Positions 23,353-34,059 of a stretch of 64,000 nt of DNA are shown piece by piece. Origin of the DNA: Hymenobacter radiodurans (GTDB lineage Bacteria; Bacteroidota; Bacteroidia; Cytophagales; Hymenobacteraceae). The notes under the pieces were generated by a model. The model had not been told where the DNA came from and did not search any database. It saw nothing but the letters and a program-made list of their open reading frames with translations. The stretch's first letter is position 1. Each line of letters starts with the position of its first letter. The stretch is from the NCBI RefSeq assembly GCF_004355185.1, contig NZ_CP037922.1, positions 434,001 through 498,000 on the forward strand, written 5' to 3'. The position numbers and the translations under genes are program-made.

Positions 23353-25649
23353 ATGCTGCTACCTACTCGCTCCCGCTGGTTACTTGTGCTATTCTTAATG
23401 CTCCCAGCGCTCGGAGCGTGGGCCCAATCGGGGGTACCGTTTGGATTTGAGCAGCGGGCGGTGGCAAAAGTAACGCACGGCTCCCAGACGCTGGCTAACC
23501 CGTGGGTTGGGGGGCTAAATTCGCCTCAGTTCTCCGCAATCGACCTGAATAACGATGGTCAGTCGGACCTGTACATATTTGAGCGGCAAACTAATCGGTC
23601 CCTCACTTACCTTAATGTAGCGGCTCCTGGGGGTGGGCGTGCTTGGCAATACGCGCCTGAGTACGAAGCTTTATTCCCCACGGACCTGCTCAACTGGGTG
23701 CTGCTCCGCGATTACGACTGCGACAATCGGCCCGACATCTTCACCTTCGCCAACGGTGGCGACATCCGTGTATTTCGCAATGTAGCGGGCGCGTCCGGTC
23801 GGCCTTCTTTCGAGCTGGTCAGCAATCAGCTTACATTTTTCAATAACACCACCAACAACGGCAACATCGTAACGGGCAGCTCCAATCTGCCTGCTATTCA
23901 AGATGTAAACGGCGACGGACGGCTGGATATTCTCAGCTTTGACTTTGCCAGCAGCACCCGCGTAGAGCTCTATTTGAATACGGCCGCCGGCAACTGCGGC
24001 AATCTGCAGTTTCGGCAGGAAGCCGACCGGTGGGGGAATTTCTCGGTGTGCTTGCCAGGGTGCAGTACGTTTGCCTTCGGCAGCCAGACCTGCCCGGGGG
24101 CAAACCTACTCATACCACAGGCTCCAATCTGCTGACGCTGGACCTCGATGGCGACGGCGACCAGGATATTCTCACGGCCCGCGATGCTTGCCCCGAGCTA
24201 GTTAGCCTCACCAATCAGGGCACGGCCGCCGTGGCCAATATGACCAGCGCCAGTCTCAATACTAACTTTCCATCGGCCGCCGCACCGGTGCGGGTAATCA
24301 ACTTTCCGGCTGGCTATTACCTGGATGTGACCTTCGACGGCCGCCCCGATTTAATTGCTGCTCCAGCCCTTTTCGATAACCACGACCAGGTGAGCACGAC
24401 GCAATCGGTGCGACTGTATGAGAACGGCAGCGCCACTGCCGTGCCCAGTTTCACGCTGCGCCAACCCGATTTTTTGCAAGGTGAGATGATGGACGTAAGC
24501 GAAGCCGCGGCACCTGCTTTCGGCGACCTCAGCGGCGACGGCCTACCGGATATGGTGGTGGCCGGCACTGATCGGCGCGCTGCTGGCTACGCTGCTTATC
24601 TGCACTATTATCGCAATATAGGTACCGCTACTGAGCCTTATTTTCAGCGCGTCAGCGACGATTATCTGGCCTTGGGGGGCAAAAAGTACACGGGCATCAA
24701 GCCGGCCTTAGTCGACTTAAACCGTGATGGTGCGCTAGATATGGCCTTTTCGGCTACCACCGGAACCACCAGCCAAGTGTTATATGTGCTAAACCAAGCG
24801 GCAGCCGGGCAGCCCGCCATATTTGATGTAGCGCAAGCCACGGCCATTGCTAATCTGCCTAACCGCGCCCACGATGCGCCCTGCTTCACCGACGTAGACG
24901 GCGACGGCAACCTCGACTTGCTGATCGGTACTAACGTCAACACGGCTACTACGGGCACGGCGCGCTACGGCATTCAGTATTTCCGTCACAACGGGAGCGC
25001 GTCGCTGGCGCAGGCTTACACGCTGAGCACAGCTACTTTTGGGCAAATCCAGAGTGCCGCTGGCAACCTGCACCCCACCGTAGCAGACTTCGACGGCGAC
25101 GGAAAGCCTGACTTGCTGACGGCTGATGCCAGCGGAGAGCTGCGGTTTTACGCCGATTTTCGGACCCAGCTTCTTACGCCTGCCACTCCATTTGTTGGCC
25201 GGGCTGACATTCTATACAACGGACTGCTGAATACGTATCGGCCAACCCAGTTGGGCGTGCAGCGGAGTGCGGAAGGCAAAAACCGTGTGGCGCCCGCCGC
25301 GGCTGATCTGAACGGCGACGGCGCGCCCGAGCTTCTGGTAGGAATGGAAGGTGGTGGCATAACCGCTTTTGCCGCCCGTGGCCGCGTGCTCAGCACCACC
25401 CCGGCTGCCGAGGCCGCGCTAGAACTTCGTCTGTTTCCCAATCCGGCTACCGGCACTACCAGCCTCGAAGCGGCTCAACCCGTTCGTCTGACGGTATTTG
25501 ACCTCACGGGCCGCCGCATCCACACCACCGCTGAGCCTGCCCGCCGCCATACCCTCGACCTGACCAACGTAGCCGCTGGAGTGTATTTGGTGCGTGCCGA
25601 AAGCATAGATGGCGAAATGGCTGCCATCCGACGCCTTTTAGTGCGTTAA
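23353..25649 (+). CDS. FG-GAP repeat protein with T9SS sorting domain (one apparent frameshift)
   Basis: About 765 residues if read through. The signal peptide MLLPTRSRWLLVLFL ends near AWAQS. Several FG-GAP/VCBS repeats follow with Ca-binding DLNNDGQSDLYIF, DVNGDGRLDIL, DLDGDGDQDIL and DFDGDGKPDLL motifs. The C-terminal ~75 residues (LRLFPNPATG... GVYLVR) are a type IX secretion sorting domain, so it is exported and probably surface-attached. Frame 1 runs to 24135 and frame 3 takes over at GGGGGCAAA (24096-24100). One extra G there restores CPGGKPTHTTG and joins both halves. It is probably an adhesin-like or calcium-binding surface protein. Confidence 0.85.
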
Positions 25650-25664
25650 TAGTCTGTTTGTTGA

Positions 25665-25713
25665 TAAAAAAGCCCCCCACGCTAGCCTCAATGGTCGCTG
25701 GGGGGCTTTTTTT
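25665..25713 (+). terminator. Bidirectional G-C6 motif terminator
   Basis: AAAAAAGCCCCCCA and TGGGGGGCTTTTTTT with a loop of about 20 nt that includes partial pairing. It lies between the FG-GAP gene and the converging amidase gene. Confidence 0.85.
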
Positions 25714-25722
25714 GGTCTGATA

Positions 25723-26520
25723 TTACTTAACCGCCACTGGCTGACCGATCATGAATTCATCGGCGTCGAGCAGGGCGGGGAAACGTTCTCGAAAAGCGTC
25801 TAAATCTTTGCGGCGTAGGGTGCGGGTGATGCCCGTTTCCTGGTTGCCGACTTCTACCAGATATTCGCCGCTCATGTCAAGCAGGGCGGAGTCGCCGGCA
25901 TAGGTATGGTCGTTTCCATCAGTACCAACGCGGTTTACACCCATCGTATACGCCACGTTTTCAATAGCCCGGGCCCGCAACAGCGTCATCCAGGCCATGC
26001 GCCGAACGGCCGGCCAGTTGGCTACATATAGCAGCAAATCGTAAGGGGCTGTGGCCGGGTTCCGGCTCCAGACGGGAAAGCGCAAATCGTAGCACACCAA
26101 GGGGCAAATGCGCCAGCCGCGCCACTCCTCCACTAGCAATGTATTGCCGGCTGCATACACGTTGTGCTCGCCCGCCATCCTGAACAAATGCCGCTTATCG
26201 TAGTGACTAAGCGTTCCGTCGGGCCGCGCCCAAATCAGGCGATTATAATACTGTCCGTCTTCGCGGATAATCAAGCTGCCCGTCACCACGGCGTTTCGGC
26301 TTTCGGCGGCGGCCAACAGCCACGCGACGCTTGGTCCATCCATGGTTTCGGCCAGCTCGGCGGCCTTCATGGAAAAGCCCGTCGTAAACATTTCCGGCAG
26401 CACAATGAGGTCAGTGGCTACCGGCAGATCCTGAATATAGCGCAGCAGCCCGCTTCTATTCGCCTCGGGGTCATGCCATTGCAGGCTAGCTTGTATAAAA
26501 GAAACCGTCAGATCAGTCAC
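25723..26520 (-). CDS. Omega-amidase of the nitrilase family (YafV-like)
   Basis: 265 residues, the usual size. The Glu-Lys-Cys triad of the nitrilase superfamily is visible: E43 in LIVLPEMFTTGF, Lys in SHYDKRHLF, and Cys in CPLVCYDLRFP. MEMFTTGFSM and the YxGDSALLD tail fit the YafV/omega-amidase branch, which hydrolyses alpha-ketoglutaramate and alpha-ketosuccinamate. The next gene upstream on the same strand is an aminotransferase of the YbdL type, whose glutamine-dependent reaction makes alpha-ketoglutaramate. The two genes therefore form a plausible methionine-salvage pair. The 113-bp gap has no terminator. Confidence 0.88.
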   Translation of the reverse strand: MTDLTVSFIQASLQWHDPEANRSGLLRYIQDLPVATDLIVLPEMFTTGFSMKAAELAETMDGPSVAWLLAAAESRNAVVTGSLIIREDGQYYNRLIWARPDGTLSHYDKRHLFRMAGEHNVYAAGNTLLVEEWRGWRICPLVCYDLRFPVWSRNPATAPYDLLLYVANWPAVRRMAWMTLLRARAIENVAYTMGVNRVGTDGNDHTYAGDSALLDMSGEYLVEVGNQETGITRTLRRKDLDAFRERFPALLDADEFMIGQPVAVK

Positions 26521-26633
26521 GGGAGCAACAGGGTAAAAGGGTGTTTATACTAACGTAAAAACTACGTATTAGTAGCACCAATATCGTGCCTTTTAGAATA
26601 ATGTATATATATTTTTTAATTATTTAATGACGC

Positions 26634-27794
26634 TTACCATGTGTGCAAGCGCTGAGCTGCGGCGGTTAATGTATCTGGCTGTTTAGCGAAGCAAAAACGA
26701 ACAAGCCCATGATCAGTGCCATCATGATAAAAGGCAGAAACGGGCACTACTGCCACCCCAGCCTCGCGGGTAAGGCGGCGCACAAAGCTGACATCATCTT
26801 CGCCGGGCGCAATAGCATCGTAGCGGGCCAGCTGAAAGTAGGCGCCCTGTGTCGGCAATAGTTCAAAGCGGGTCGGCGCCATCAACTCCACAAACAGGTC
26901 GCGCTTTTGCTGATAGAAATCTGGCAGCGCCTCGTAATGAGCAGCATCAGCCAGCACATCGGCCAGCGCATGTTGGGTCGGCGTACTTACACTAAAGGTC
27001 ACAAACTGATGCACCCGCCGCAGCTCCGCCGTAAGGAGTGCCGGTGCTACGCAATACCCCACTTTCCAACCCGTAGCATGGTATGTCTTGCCGAATGAGG
27101 ACAACACAAAGCTCCGTTCGGCCAGTGCTGGGTACTGCAACGCACTGCGGTGGGCCTGTCCGTCGAAGGTCATGTGCTCGTACACTTCGTCGCTGAGCAA
27201 CAGCGTGGGCGTATCGGTGAGCAGGGCGGCTAAGTGTTGCCAATCGGCATCGGTGAGCACGGCGCCGCTCGGATTATGTGGCGTATTCACGAGCATTAGG
27301 CGAGTGCGTGGCGTAAGAGCAGCAGCTACCCGTTCCCAATCGGGCCGAAAGTCAGGCAGCAGCAATGGTACATACACGGGCACTCCACCCTGCAAACGAA
27401 TAGCTGGCCCATACAGGTCGTAGGCCGGTTCCAGCACCAGCACCTCGTCGCCGGGGCGCACCACAGCGGCCAGCACGGCGTACAGGGCTTCGGTGGCGCC
27501 ACTCGTAATCGTGATGTCGGTATCGGGGTTGGGGGGCAAAATTCCGTAGAGCTGCGCGGTTTTGTGGCTGATCTGTTCGCGCAGACGCGGCAAGCCCGGC
27601 ATTGGGGCGTACTGGTGGTGTCCACTGGTGCGCGCATGCCGGGCCAGCGCCTCCGTGAGCACCTGTGGCGGATCATAATCGGGAAAGCCCTGCGCCAGAT
27701 TGATAGCGCCGCATTCGATGGCCAACTGCGACATGATGGTAAAAATGCTGGTGCCAACATCGGGCAGCTTGGACGCAAAGGCGGGTAAAGCCAT
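26634..27794 (-). CDS. Methionine/glutamine aminotransferase (YbdL-like)
   Basis: 386 residues from MALPAFASKLPDVGTS. A fold-type I PLP enzyme: NLAQGFPDYDPP, ITSGATEALYAVL, NTPHNPSGAVL, LLSDEVYEH, and the Schiff-base Lys in SSFGKTYHATGWKVGY. These match the methionine aminotransferase group that re-aminates the keto acid of methionine, often with glutamine as donor. It sits upstream of the omega-amidase gene on the same strand, which would remove the ketoglutaramate formed and pull the reaction forward. Gene order and chemistry support each other. Substrate preference is inference. Confidence 0.88.
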   Translation of the reverse strand: MALPAFASKLPDVGTSIFTIMSQLAIECGAINLAQGFPDYDPPQVLTEALARHARTSGHHQYAPMPGLPRLREQISHKTAQLYGILPPNPDTDITITSGATEALYAVLAAVVRPGDEVLVLEPAYDLYGPAIRLQGGVPVYVPLLLPDFRPDWERVAAALTPRTRLMLVNTPHNPSGAVLTDADWQHLAALLTDTPTLLLSDEVYEHMTFDGQAHRSALQYPALAERSFVLSSFGKTYHATGWKVGYCVAPALLTAELRRVHQFVTFSVSTPTQHALADVLADAAHYEALPDFYQQKRDLFVELMAPTRFELLPTQGAYFQLARYDAIAPGEDDVSFVRRLTREAGVAVVPVSAFYHDGTDHGLVRFCFAKQPDTLTAAAQRLHTW

Positions 27795-27938
27795 ACAATC
27801 AATAAAAGATCTGGAAGAAGAAATCTTCGCCAAAAGGACCCAGGTGGAGTCCGACGAAGATACGGTAGTGCGGCAAACAGGCCTTAAGTTTACGCAGCCC
27901 AGCCCACATTATCAGAAGCGGGTGGCTTCGTTTAGCTT

Positions 27939-27979
27939 CAACAAAAAAGCCCCCGCATAATGCGTGGGGGCTTTTTTGC
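27939..27979 (-). terminator. G-C5 motif terminator of msrA
   Basis: CAAAAAAGCCCCCGCA pairs with TGCGTGGGGGCTTTTTTG around TAA, with one bulged base. It lies 21 bp beyond the msrA stop on the reverse strand. Confidence 0.85.
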
Positions 27980-27999
27980 TATAATACTCAAGCATATAC

Positions 28000-28664
28000 C
28001 TATAGCGGCGACTTTAGCAGCTTCGGAAACAGCTTGCGAAACTTCTCCACTTTAGGAGTCGATACTGACTGTACATACGGCTCGTTGGGGTGCAGTCGGA
28101 AGTAGCCTTGGTGGTAATCTTCGGCGGGCCAAAACTCTGTAAAGGCCGTTACCTGGGTCACGATGGGGTTAGGATACTGCTTGGCGGCATTCACGCGCTG
28201 AATGGCAGCCGTAATCTGTTCTTTCTCCTGTGGCGTGCGATAAAACGCCACCGACCGATACTGCGCACCCGCATCGGGACCTTGGCGGTTGAGCGTAGTG
28301 GGGTCGTGGGCAGCGCGGAAAAAAACATCGAGCAGCGTGGCGTAGCTCACCTGCTTAGGGTCGTAGTAGATTTGAATCGCTTCGGCATGGCCGGTGCGTC
28401 CGCTGCCTACCTGCTCGTAGGTGGGCTTTTTTCGGGTCCGCCCGCGTAGCCCGACACAACCTCGCGCACACCTTTTATTTCCTCAAATACCTCTTCGGTG
28501 CACCAAAAGCAGCCGCCGGCCAAAGTAGCAACGGCCAAGCCCTGCATATTAGTCGGTGCTTTGCCTGCCGTAGAGCGGGTAGGCTGGGCATCCGAGCGAT
28601 TCTGTGAACAGGCCGCTGCTGTTAGTAGCAAACCCATTAAGTAAACTTTCAAGTGACGTATCAT
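28000..28664 (-). CDS. msrA: Peptide-methionine sulfoxide reductase A, lipoprotein (one apparent frameshift)
   Basis: Repairs oxidised methionine. Start at [11 protein letters not shown]; lipobox LLTAAAC predicts export and lipid anchoring. The catalytic [17 protein letters not shown] and GYAGGPE are followed by a frame change near 28423-28432, where the sense strand reads GAAAAAAGCCCACC. One extra base in the A or C run continues as [23 protein letters not shown], then [19 protein letters not shown] sequence and DYHQGYF. Restored length is 221 residues. The frameshift is best explained as a missing base in the assembly. No msrB is adjacent. Confidence 0.88.
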
Positions 28665-29294
28665 ACCGTAATGTACGTAGCACACCCTTGCTCGGACGCG
28701 CTGGTAATGTCTGTTAGGTCAAAAATTTATGTAGATCTAAACTCAGCTGATAAGCTGCACTAAGTAAGCATCTTGAGCAGGAAAATTGTTTCGGCTCTGC
28801 CACAGTCTGCTAACATGATATAGAAATTATTGCTAGGAATAATTCAAAAAACATGCTTGCCTACTCGAAAGCAGTAAGTTATGCTAGCCGCATAAAACAC
28901 ACTTCGTTCTCTACAAGACCTCCTACATTTTCTAATTCTGAATGAAGCCGTCATTCCTAATGCTTAATTGAACTTATCCGATTCAATCAACCTATGATAT
29001 TGGTACTGCCTAGGGTTGCTATCTTCTTTCAGGTCTGCTTGATGCGACTGTATAGCTTAATTATTGGCGTTAAAGATGAAGATAAGCGCGATGCAAGTTT
29101 GTTTTATTAGATGAGCGAGTATTATAACTAAACCATAATATAAATAATTAACTATGTGTTTAAATGTGCTAAATTATTGTCCAAAAGCTTATTCTGATTC
29201 ATAGGGTGCCACTGATAGATATCTCATTCGTCAGCTACAAGATTGGGCATTGTTATTGTTTTCCGGATATTATTATTGTTCAATAACAGATACA
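28665..29294. other. AT-rich intergenic region
   Basis: About 630 bp, clearly richer in A/T than the surrounding genes, with no supported coding sequence, no G-C6 motif and no strong hairpin. It precedes the first of three paralogous SpoIIAA-like genes and separates divergent msrA from it, so it should hold promoters for both. Confidence 0.45.
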
Positions 29295-29723
29295 ATGAGT
29301 TTGCTCACGCTGCTCGACGAGCCGCATCTTACCATCTCTTATGATAACCGCAATCAGTGGCTCTACACTGATTGGGTAGGTGCGCAGAATCTGCGGACGC
29401 TTCAGCTGGGGTGCGAGCAAATAGTAATGCATCTGCAGGCGGAACATTGCCGCAAGATTTTGAATGATAATACCCGCCTCAGCAGCATTCATTCACAAGC
29501 CAGAAGCTGGGTGGAGCAAGGCTTTCTGCAACACCTAGCCGCCGCTGGCCTGGAATACATGGCTTGGGTTTACTCGCTCGACTTCGATAGCCGGTTCTCC
29601 ACCGATCTTACTTTATTGCGTAGCACCCAGCCAGTAGTAGTGGGATTCAATGATTTGGTGGCTGCATACGCTTGGCTCGAAAAATGTGAAGCCCATCCGT
29701 CCTCGCTTTTCATCGGATCTTAA
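29295..29723 (+). CDS. SpoIIAA/STAS-SEC14-like protein, paralogue 1
   Basis: 142 residues from MSLLTLLDEPHLTI. It shares with two nearby genes the pattern NxWLY-x-W, KILNDNT, an AxxWL-type helix, MAWVYSLDFDSRFSTDLTL and FNDLVAAYAWL. This layout resembles small STAS/SEC14-like (SpoIIAA-like) proteins found in Hymenobacter. The family is cytoplasmic and its role is unknown; regulatory binding of a partner protein is usually assumed. It is soluble with no signal peptide. Only the pattern supports the family name. Confidence 0.7.
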   Translation: MSLLTLLDEPHLTISYDNRNQWLYTDWVGAQNLRTLQLGCEQIVMHLQAEHCRKILNDNTRLSSIHSQARSWVEQGFLQHLAAAGLEYMAWVYSLDFDSRFSTDLTLLRSTQPVVVGFNDLVAAYAWLEKCEAHPSSLFIGS

Positions 29724-29858
29724 GAATCTGATATCACCATTAGTAACGTATGTGATAAAGCATCACGCCTAATTTCCAGACGTTTAGATAGTAACCCTGA
29801 TTTCGAATTACTATTGACTAGACTATTACTCTATTAGTTATACAATACTGCTATTTAT

Positions 29859-30275
29859 ATGGCTATGCACCTGCTTTTCGACTCACCTCACCTCGTTATC
29901 TGGCACGACTGTACCAACCACTGGCTGTATGTAGAATGGAAGGGGCAACAGGAGTTAGAGGTGATCAAAGAAAGCTGCAACTATGTGCTGCAGAATATGC
30001 CGTTAGCCGGCTTTAATAAGATATTAAACGATAGTACACAGGCCGTAGGCAACTGGACGGCGGCTTCTGAATGGCTGGGTAGAGACCTGTTTCCTCTTCT
30101 TTCTGCCGTTGGGTTTACTCACATGGCATGGGTATATGCCACCGATTTTAACAGCCGCTTTTCTATCGACTCCACGCTGCGTTGCGCTACCGCCGGCCTA
30201 GCTATTGTCACCTTCGACGACCTGGATGCTGCCTGCACATGGTTGCAGCACGCTGACGAGTTACACGCCGCCTAG
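29859..30275 (+). CDS. SpoIIAA/STAS-SEC14-like protein, paralogue 2
   Basis: 138 residues (Met1 or Met3 could start). It is a tandem paralogue of the preceding gene, with NHWLYVEWKG, NKILNDSTQ, ASEWLGRDLFPLLSAVG, MAWVYATDFNSRFSIDSTL and FDDLDAACTWL. The AS-WL/FP-L element is closest to the SpoIIAA-like consensus of the three copies. The 135-bp gap to paralogue 1 is AT-rich and may carry its own promoter. It ends eight bases before the stop of the convergent META-like gene. Function unknown. Confidence 0.7.
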   Translation: MAMHLLFDSPHLVIWHDCTNHWLYVEWKGQQELEVIKESCNYVLQNMPLAGFNKILNDSTQAVGNWTAASEWLGRDLFPLLSAVGFTHMAWVYATDFNSRFSIDSTLRCATAGLAIVTFDDLDAACTWLQHADELHAA

Positions 30276-30282
30276 GCAGCTT

Positions 30283-30723
30283 TTACAAAGCACTGTCTGC
30301 TGCCCTGAAGGTAGCCAGTGGTGTGGCCTGCTTGGCAGCGTAGAGTTGCAACGTGTTGCCGCTGATTTCGAAGCGGGTGGTTTGCTCTAGTACGCTCAGA
30401 TAGCGCATTTCTACCTCTATTGCTTGATTGCTGCGTCGCATCATCGTGCTGATAATGCGCGGAATAGCTTGCAGACGAGTGCTGATCGAATGTTCAAAGG
30501 CTCCTTGATAGTGCGCCTCTTTAGTAATTGCCGGGCTGGGCAAAACTAACTCAGGACGTGCCGCTGGCTGAAGGTAGGGCAGGGGCTTGCCATCGAGGGT
30601 GCTTAATACCCAGTGAGTAGGGGGATACTGCGTGGCAGGTAGCTGATTGCTAGTGGTGTAGCCGCCAAAGCCTAGTCCTGCGGCAACACATGCCCAGGAG
30701 AAAAAGCGAAGTAGCATAAGCAC
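30283..30723 (-). CDS. Secreted META-like domain protein
   Basis: 146 residues with an N-terminal hydrophobic segment (MLMLLRFFSWACVAAGLG) that is a signal or anchor. The mature part starts THWVLSTLDGKPLP and ends TRFEISGNTLQLYAAKQATPLATF. This resembles the META/HslJ domain (W-L-L-GK at the start, a strand then L-Y-x near the end), although the usual GCN turn is not evident. Function unknown; META proteins are often envelope-stress-related. It converges on paralogue 2 of the SpoIIAA-like family, and the stop codons are only eight bases apart. Confidence 0.5.
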   Translation of the reverse strand: MLMLLRFFSWACVAAGLGFGGYTTSNQLPATQYPPTHWVLSTLDGKPLPYLQPAARPELVLPSPAITKEAHYQGAFEHSISTRLQAIPRIISTMMRRSNQAIEVEMRYLSVLEQTTRFEISGNTLQLYAAKQATPLATFRAADSAL

Positions 30724-30988
30724 TGTTTACATGTCATTTAGGTTCAGCAGCAGGAGCCTGAAGCGCGCCACATCGTTGCATAACGTAGAAGATACGAGGG
30801 TGTATTTTTCGTAAGTGGGTTACTTTAAGTTGCTTATATAGGGATAAATGTTTGCCGGGGCGAGCTTCATTGGCTCCAATCGCACTTTTAGAGTAAGGTG
30901 GTAAAGGCCGCAATCAGGATTACTTCAGGGCAAGATGGACGCTTGCTTTCCGGTTACTGCTGAAGTTTATTGCAGTAGTCAAATCCCT

Positions 30989-33890
30989 ATGATGCTGAAA
31001 CACTTCCTGGCGGCCGTGCTGCTTCTGCTAACGGCTTGCCTCACGCCGGCGCGGGCCCAAATCTTGCCATTGCTGGACCAGAATCCGCCGTCTTTGCGCT
31101 GGTATCAGGTGCGCACTCCGCATTTTCAGGTATTATACCCGGCGGGCTTTTCGGCGCAGGCTCAACTCACGGCGCGGCGCTTAGAGCAGGTATATGCGCC
31201 GGTAAGCGCCTCGCTAGAGCGTGAGCCGCGGCCGCTGACCGTTATCTTACAAACCCAGACTACCATTGGGAATGGCTTTGCTACGGTATTACCCCGGCGC
31301 TCCGAGTTTTATACCACGCCGCCGCAGGACCCATTCCTAACCGGTACCCTCGACTGGCTCGACCAGCTAGCCATCCATGAGTTTCGGCATATTGTGCAGT
31401 ACGACAAGGGGTTGCAGGGTATCACCAAGCTGGCTTATTCGCTATTTGGCAATGGGGCCCTGAGCACCGCGGCCATTGGTATGCCCGACTGGTTTTTTGA
31501 GGGTGATGCTGTGGGCACCGAAACCCTGCTGACGCGTAGTGGGCGGGGCCGCATTCCTAATTTTGATATCAGCCTGCGGGCGAATTTACTGGCCGGGCGG
31601 CGCTTCAACTACAGCAAGGCCGTGGGGGCTCTTACCGCGACAATGTGCCTAATCACTACGTGCTAGGCTATTTTCTGACCACAAATCTTAAGCGGACCAT
31701 TGGCCCCGCGGCCTGGAGTCAGGTGCTCAACCGTTACTACCGCTTTCCAGTCTATCCGTTTTCCTTTTCCAATAGCCTACGCCGTACGGCTGGAGTGCGG
31801 GTAGAGGATTTGTATGTTCGCACCATGAGCGAGGTCGACTCTATATGGCGGGCGCAGCAGCAGGGCTTGCAGCTAACGGAAGCTACGTCTTATCCTGTCG
31901 CCGCTGACCCCAAGATCTTCACGCAGTACCGGTATCCGCAGTATGTAACTGATAGCACAGTGCTGGCGGTAAAAACTGGCCTAGGCGATATTTCTCAGCT
32001 CGTGCTGCTGGATAAGCAGGACCGGGAAAAGAAGGTGTTTGTGCAAGGCCTGGTAAATAACCCCGAAATGCTATCGGTGGGGGCGGACGGGCCTGCTGGC
32101 TGGAGTTTCGGTACGATGCGCGCTGGGGACAACGGGTGTATTCCGAAATCAGAGTGCTCGATCTGGCGTCGGGCCAACTTACCCACCTTACGCGGCGAAG
32201 CCGTTACACCGCCGCCGCGCTGTCAAGTGATGGACAGCGCTTGGTGGCCGTGCGCAGCGACTCGGCTTACCAGAACCGCTTAGTGGTGCTCGATGCCCGC
32301 TCCGGGCAGGAACAGCGCGTACTGCCAAACCCTACCAATGACTTGTACATTCAGCCCCGCTGGCTGCCCGACCACCGCACCGTAGCGGCCGTGCTGCTCA
32401 AGTCGGGGGCAAAACATTGGCTCTTATCGACACTGAAACCGGCCAGACTCGCGAACTGCTGCCCGTAGCTAACAACAACCTGAGCCATCCCCAGCCGGGG
32501 GGCAATTTTGTGTTCTACAACTCACCGCAGTCGGGTATCGACAATGTGTATGCGGTTGAAATCAGCACAGGGGAGGTAAAGCAGGTTACCTCGCGGCCAC
32601 TAGGGGCATATCATGCCGCCGTTTCTCCCGATGGGCAGCGTCTGGCCTTTCATGATTTTCGGGTAGAAGGTGCCCGCGTAGCCGATATGCCGCTGGAGCC
32701 TACACGTTGGACGGCGGCCTCGGCTGCGCCCATCACGCCGTCCGCCTACACCGACCCGTTGCTCACACAGGAGCCCGGCGTAGGCACTATTGGGGCCGTA
32801 GTACCCGATTCGGGAACGGTGCAGCCTAGCTTGGCGGTAAGCCGCTACAATCGGTTCAACCATTTATTCAACGTGTTTAGCTGGGGGCTGGTACAATCAC
32901 CGGATGGCCAGGGCGTCCGATTGGGCGTTCGTTCCCAGGACTTGCTGAGCACCACAGTAGCCGTGGCCGGCGTGGGCTTCGACCAAACTGAACGCACCGG
33001 CAACGTCTTCGCGGACCTCAGCTACCAAGGTTTTTTGCCCGTGCTTGATCTGAGCGTACAGCATGGGTCACGCCGCACCACCGGCTTTGTGGATCGGCGC
33101 GCTCCACTCGATAGTGCCAGCGCCGACCGGTGGCGCTACACCCAATTCACTACCGGCGTACGACTGCCGCTCAACTTTACGCGCTCCAAATACCTGAAAG
33201 GTCTGACCCTAGGCGCTCACTATAGTCAGCAGCAAGTACGCGATTATGACTTACGGACCCGCCGCCTATCGGAGGTTGGGTTCGGGGGCTCTTTGCACAT
33301 CGTGCAGTACAGTCTAAGCTATTATCATCAACTCCTGCAAAGCCGCCGTGACGTAGGGCCACGCTGGGGCCAGAACCTGAGCGCAGTGTGGCGCACTACT
33401 CCTTTTAGGGCCGGCTTGCAGGGCAATCAATGGGGGTGCAGGGAAACCTGTACTTTCCGGGAGTGCTCAAACATCATTCGCTGCGCCTGCGTGGGGCTAC
33501 CAATATCATGATCAATCGCAGTATCAGTTCAGCTCCCTGATTGCGTATCCTCGTGGCCAATCATATGTGAGCTTTGATAAGTTGCGAACGGGCAGCGTAG
33601 AGTATCGCCTGCCTGTAGCCGACACGCACTGGACGCTGGGGCGCTGGCTGTACATTCAGCGCATCAAGGCGGGGAGCTTTTTGGACGTAGCTTCCGGGCA
33701 GCGGCGGTTAGCCACCGACCAAGGACCAAAAACCTTCCGCAGCAGCTATACCACGGCTGGCCTCGACGTGACCTTTGTGTTTAACCCGATGCGTTTGCGT
33801 ACGCCGCTAGAGGTGGGCGTTCGGTCTATTTATAATTTGCGCACGAACCAATGGGAGGTGCAGCCGCTGGTGCTTGATATCGGGTTTTAA
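30989..33890 (+). CDS. Exported HExxH-propeller-barrel protein (five apparent frameshifts)
   Basis: 968 residues after restoring five missing bases. Signal peptide MMLKHFLAAVLLLLTACL...ARAQ. Residues about 30-230 carry AIHEFRHIVQYD, an HExxH zinc-peptidase motif, with PDWFFEGDA further on. A TolB/WD40-type propeller follows (SGQLTHLTRR, SPDGQRLAFHDF), then a strand-rich C-terminus ending in VLDIGF like an outer-membrane barrel. The frame changes at GGGGGC (31624), GGGGGC (32079), GGGGGCAAAA (32405), GGGGGT (33432) and GGGGC (33493). Adding one G at each gives KAVGGSYRDNVPN, GGGRACWLEFRYD, SGGKTLALIDTETG, QWGVQGNLYFPG and RGGYQYHD. Thus it is one intact gene. Confidence 0.8.
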
Positions 33891-34059
33891 AGCAAATGGC
33901 AAGATGGCTCGCGTCGATACGCAGTGTTACAAATCTTGTTATTGTGAAAACAAACTGGGTTATGTGCAGCTTTTAGCTTTACTTTTCGCCTTCCGTTCTC
34001 TTCCAAGGACTTCACAACGACTTGTTGCCTTAAATGCCCCAACTATTGCATAACTGACT

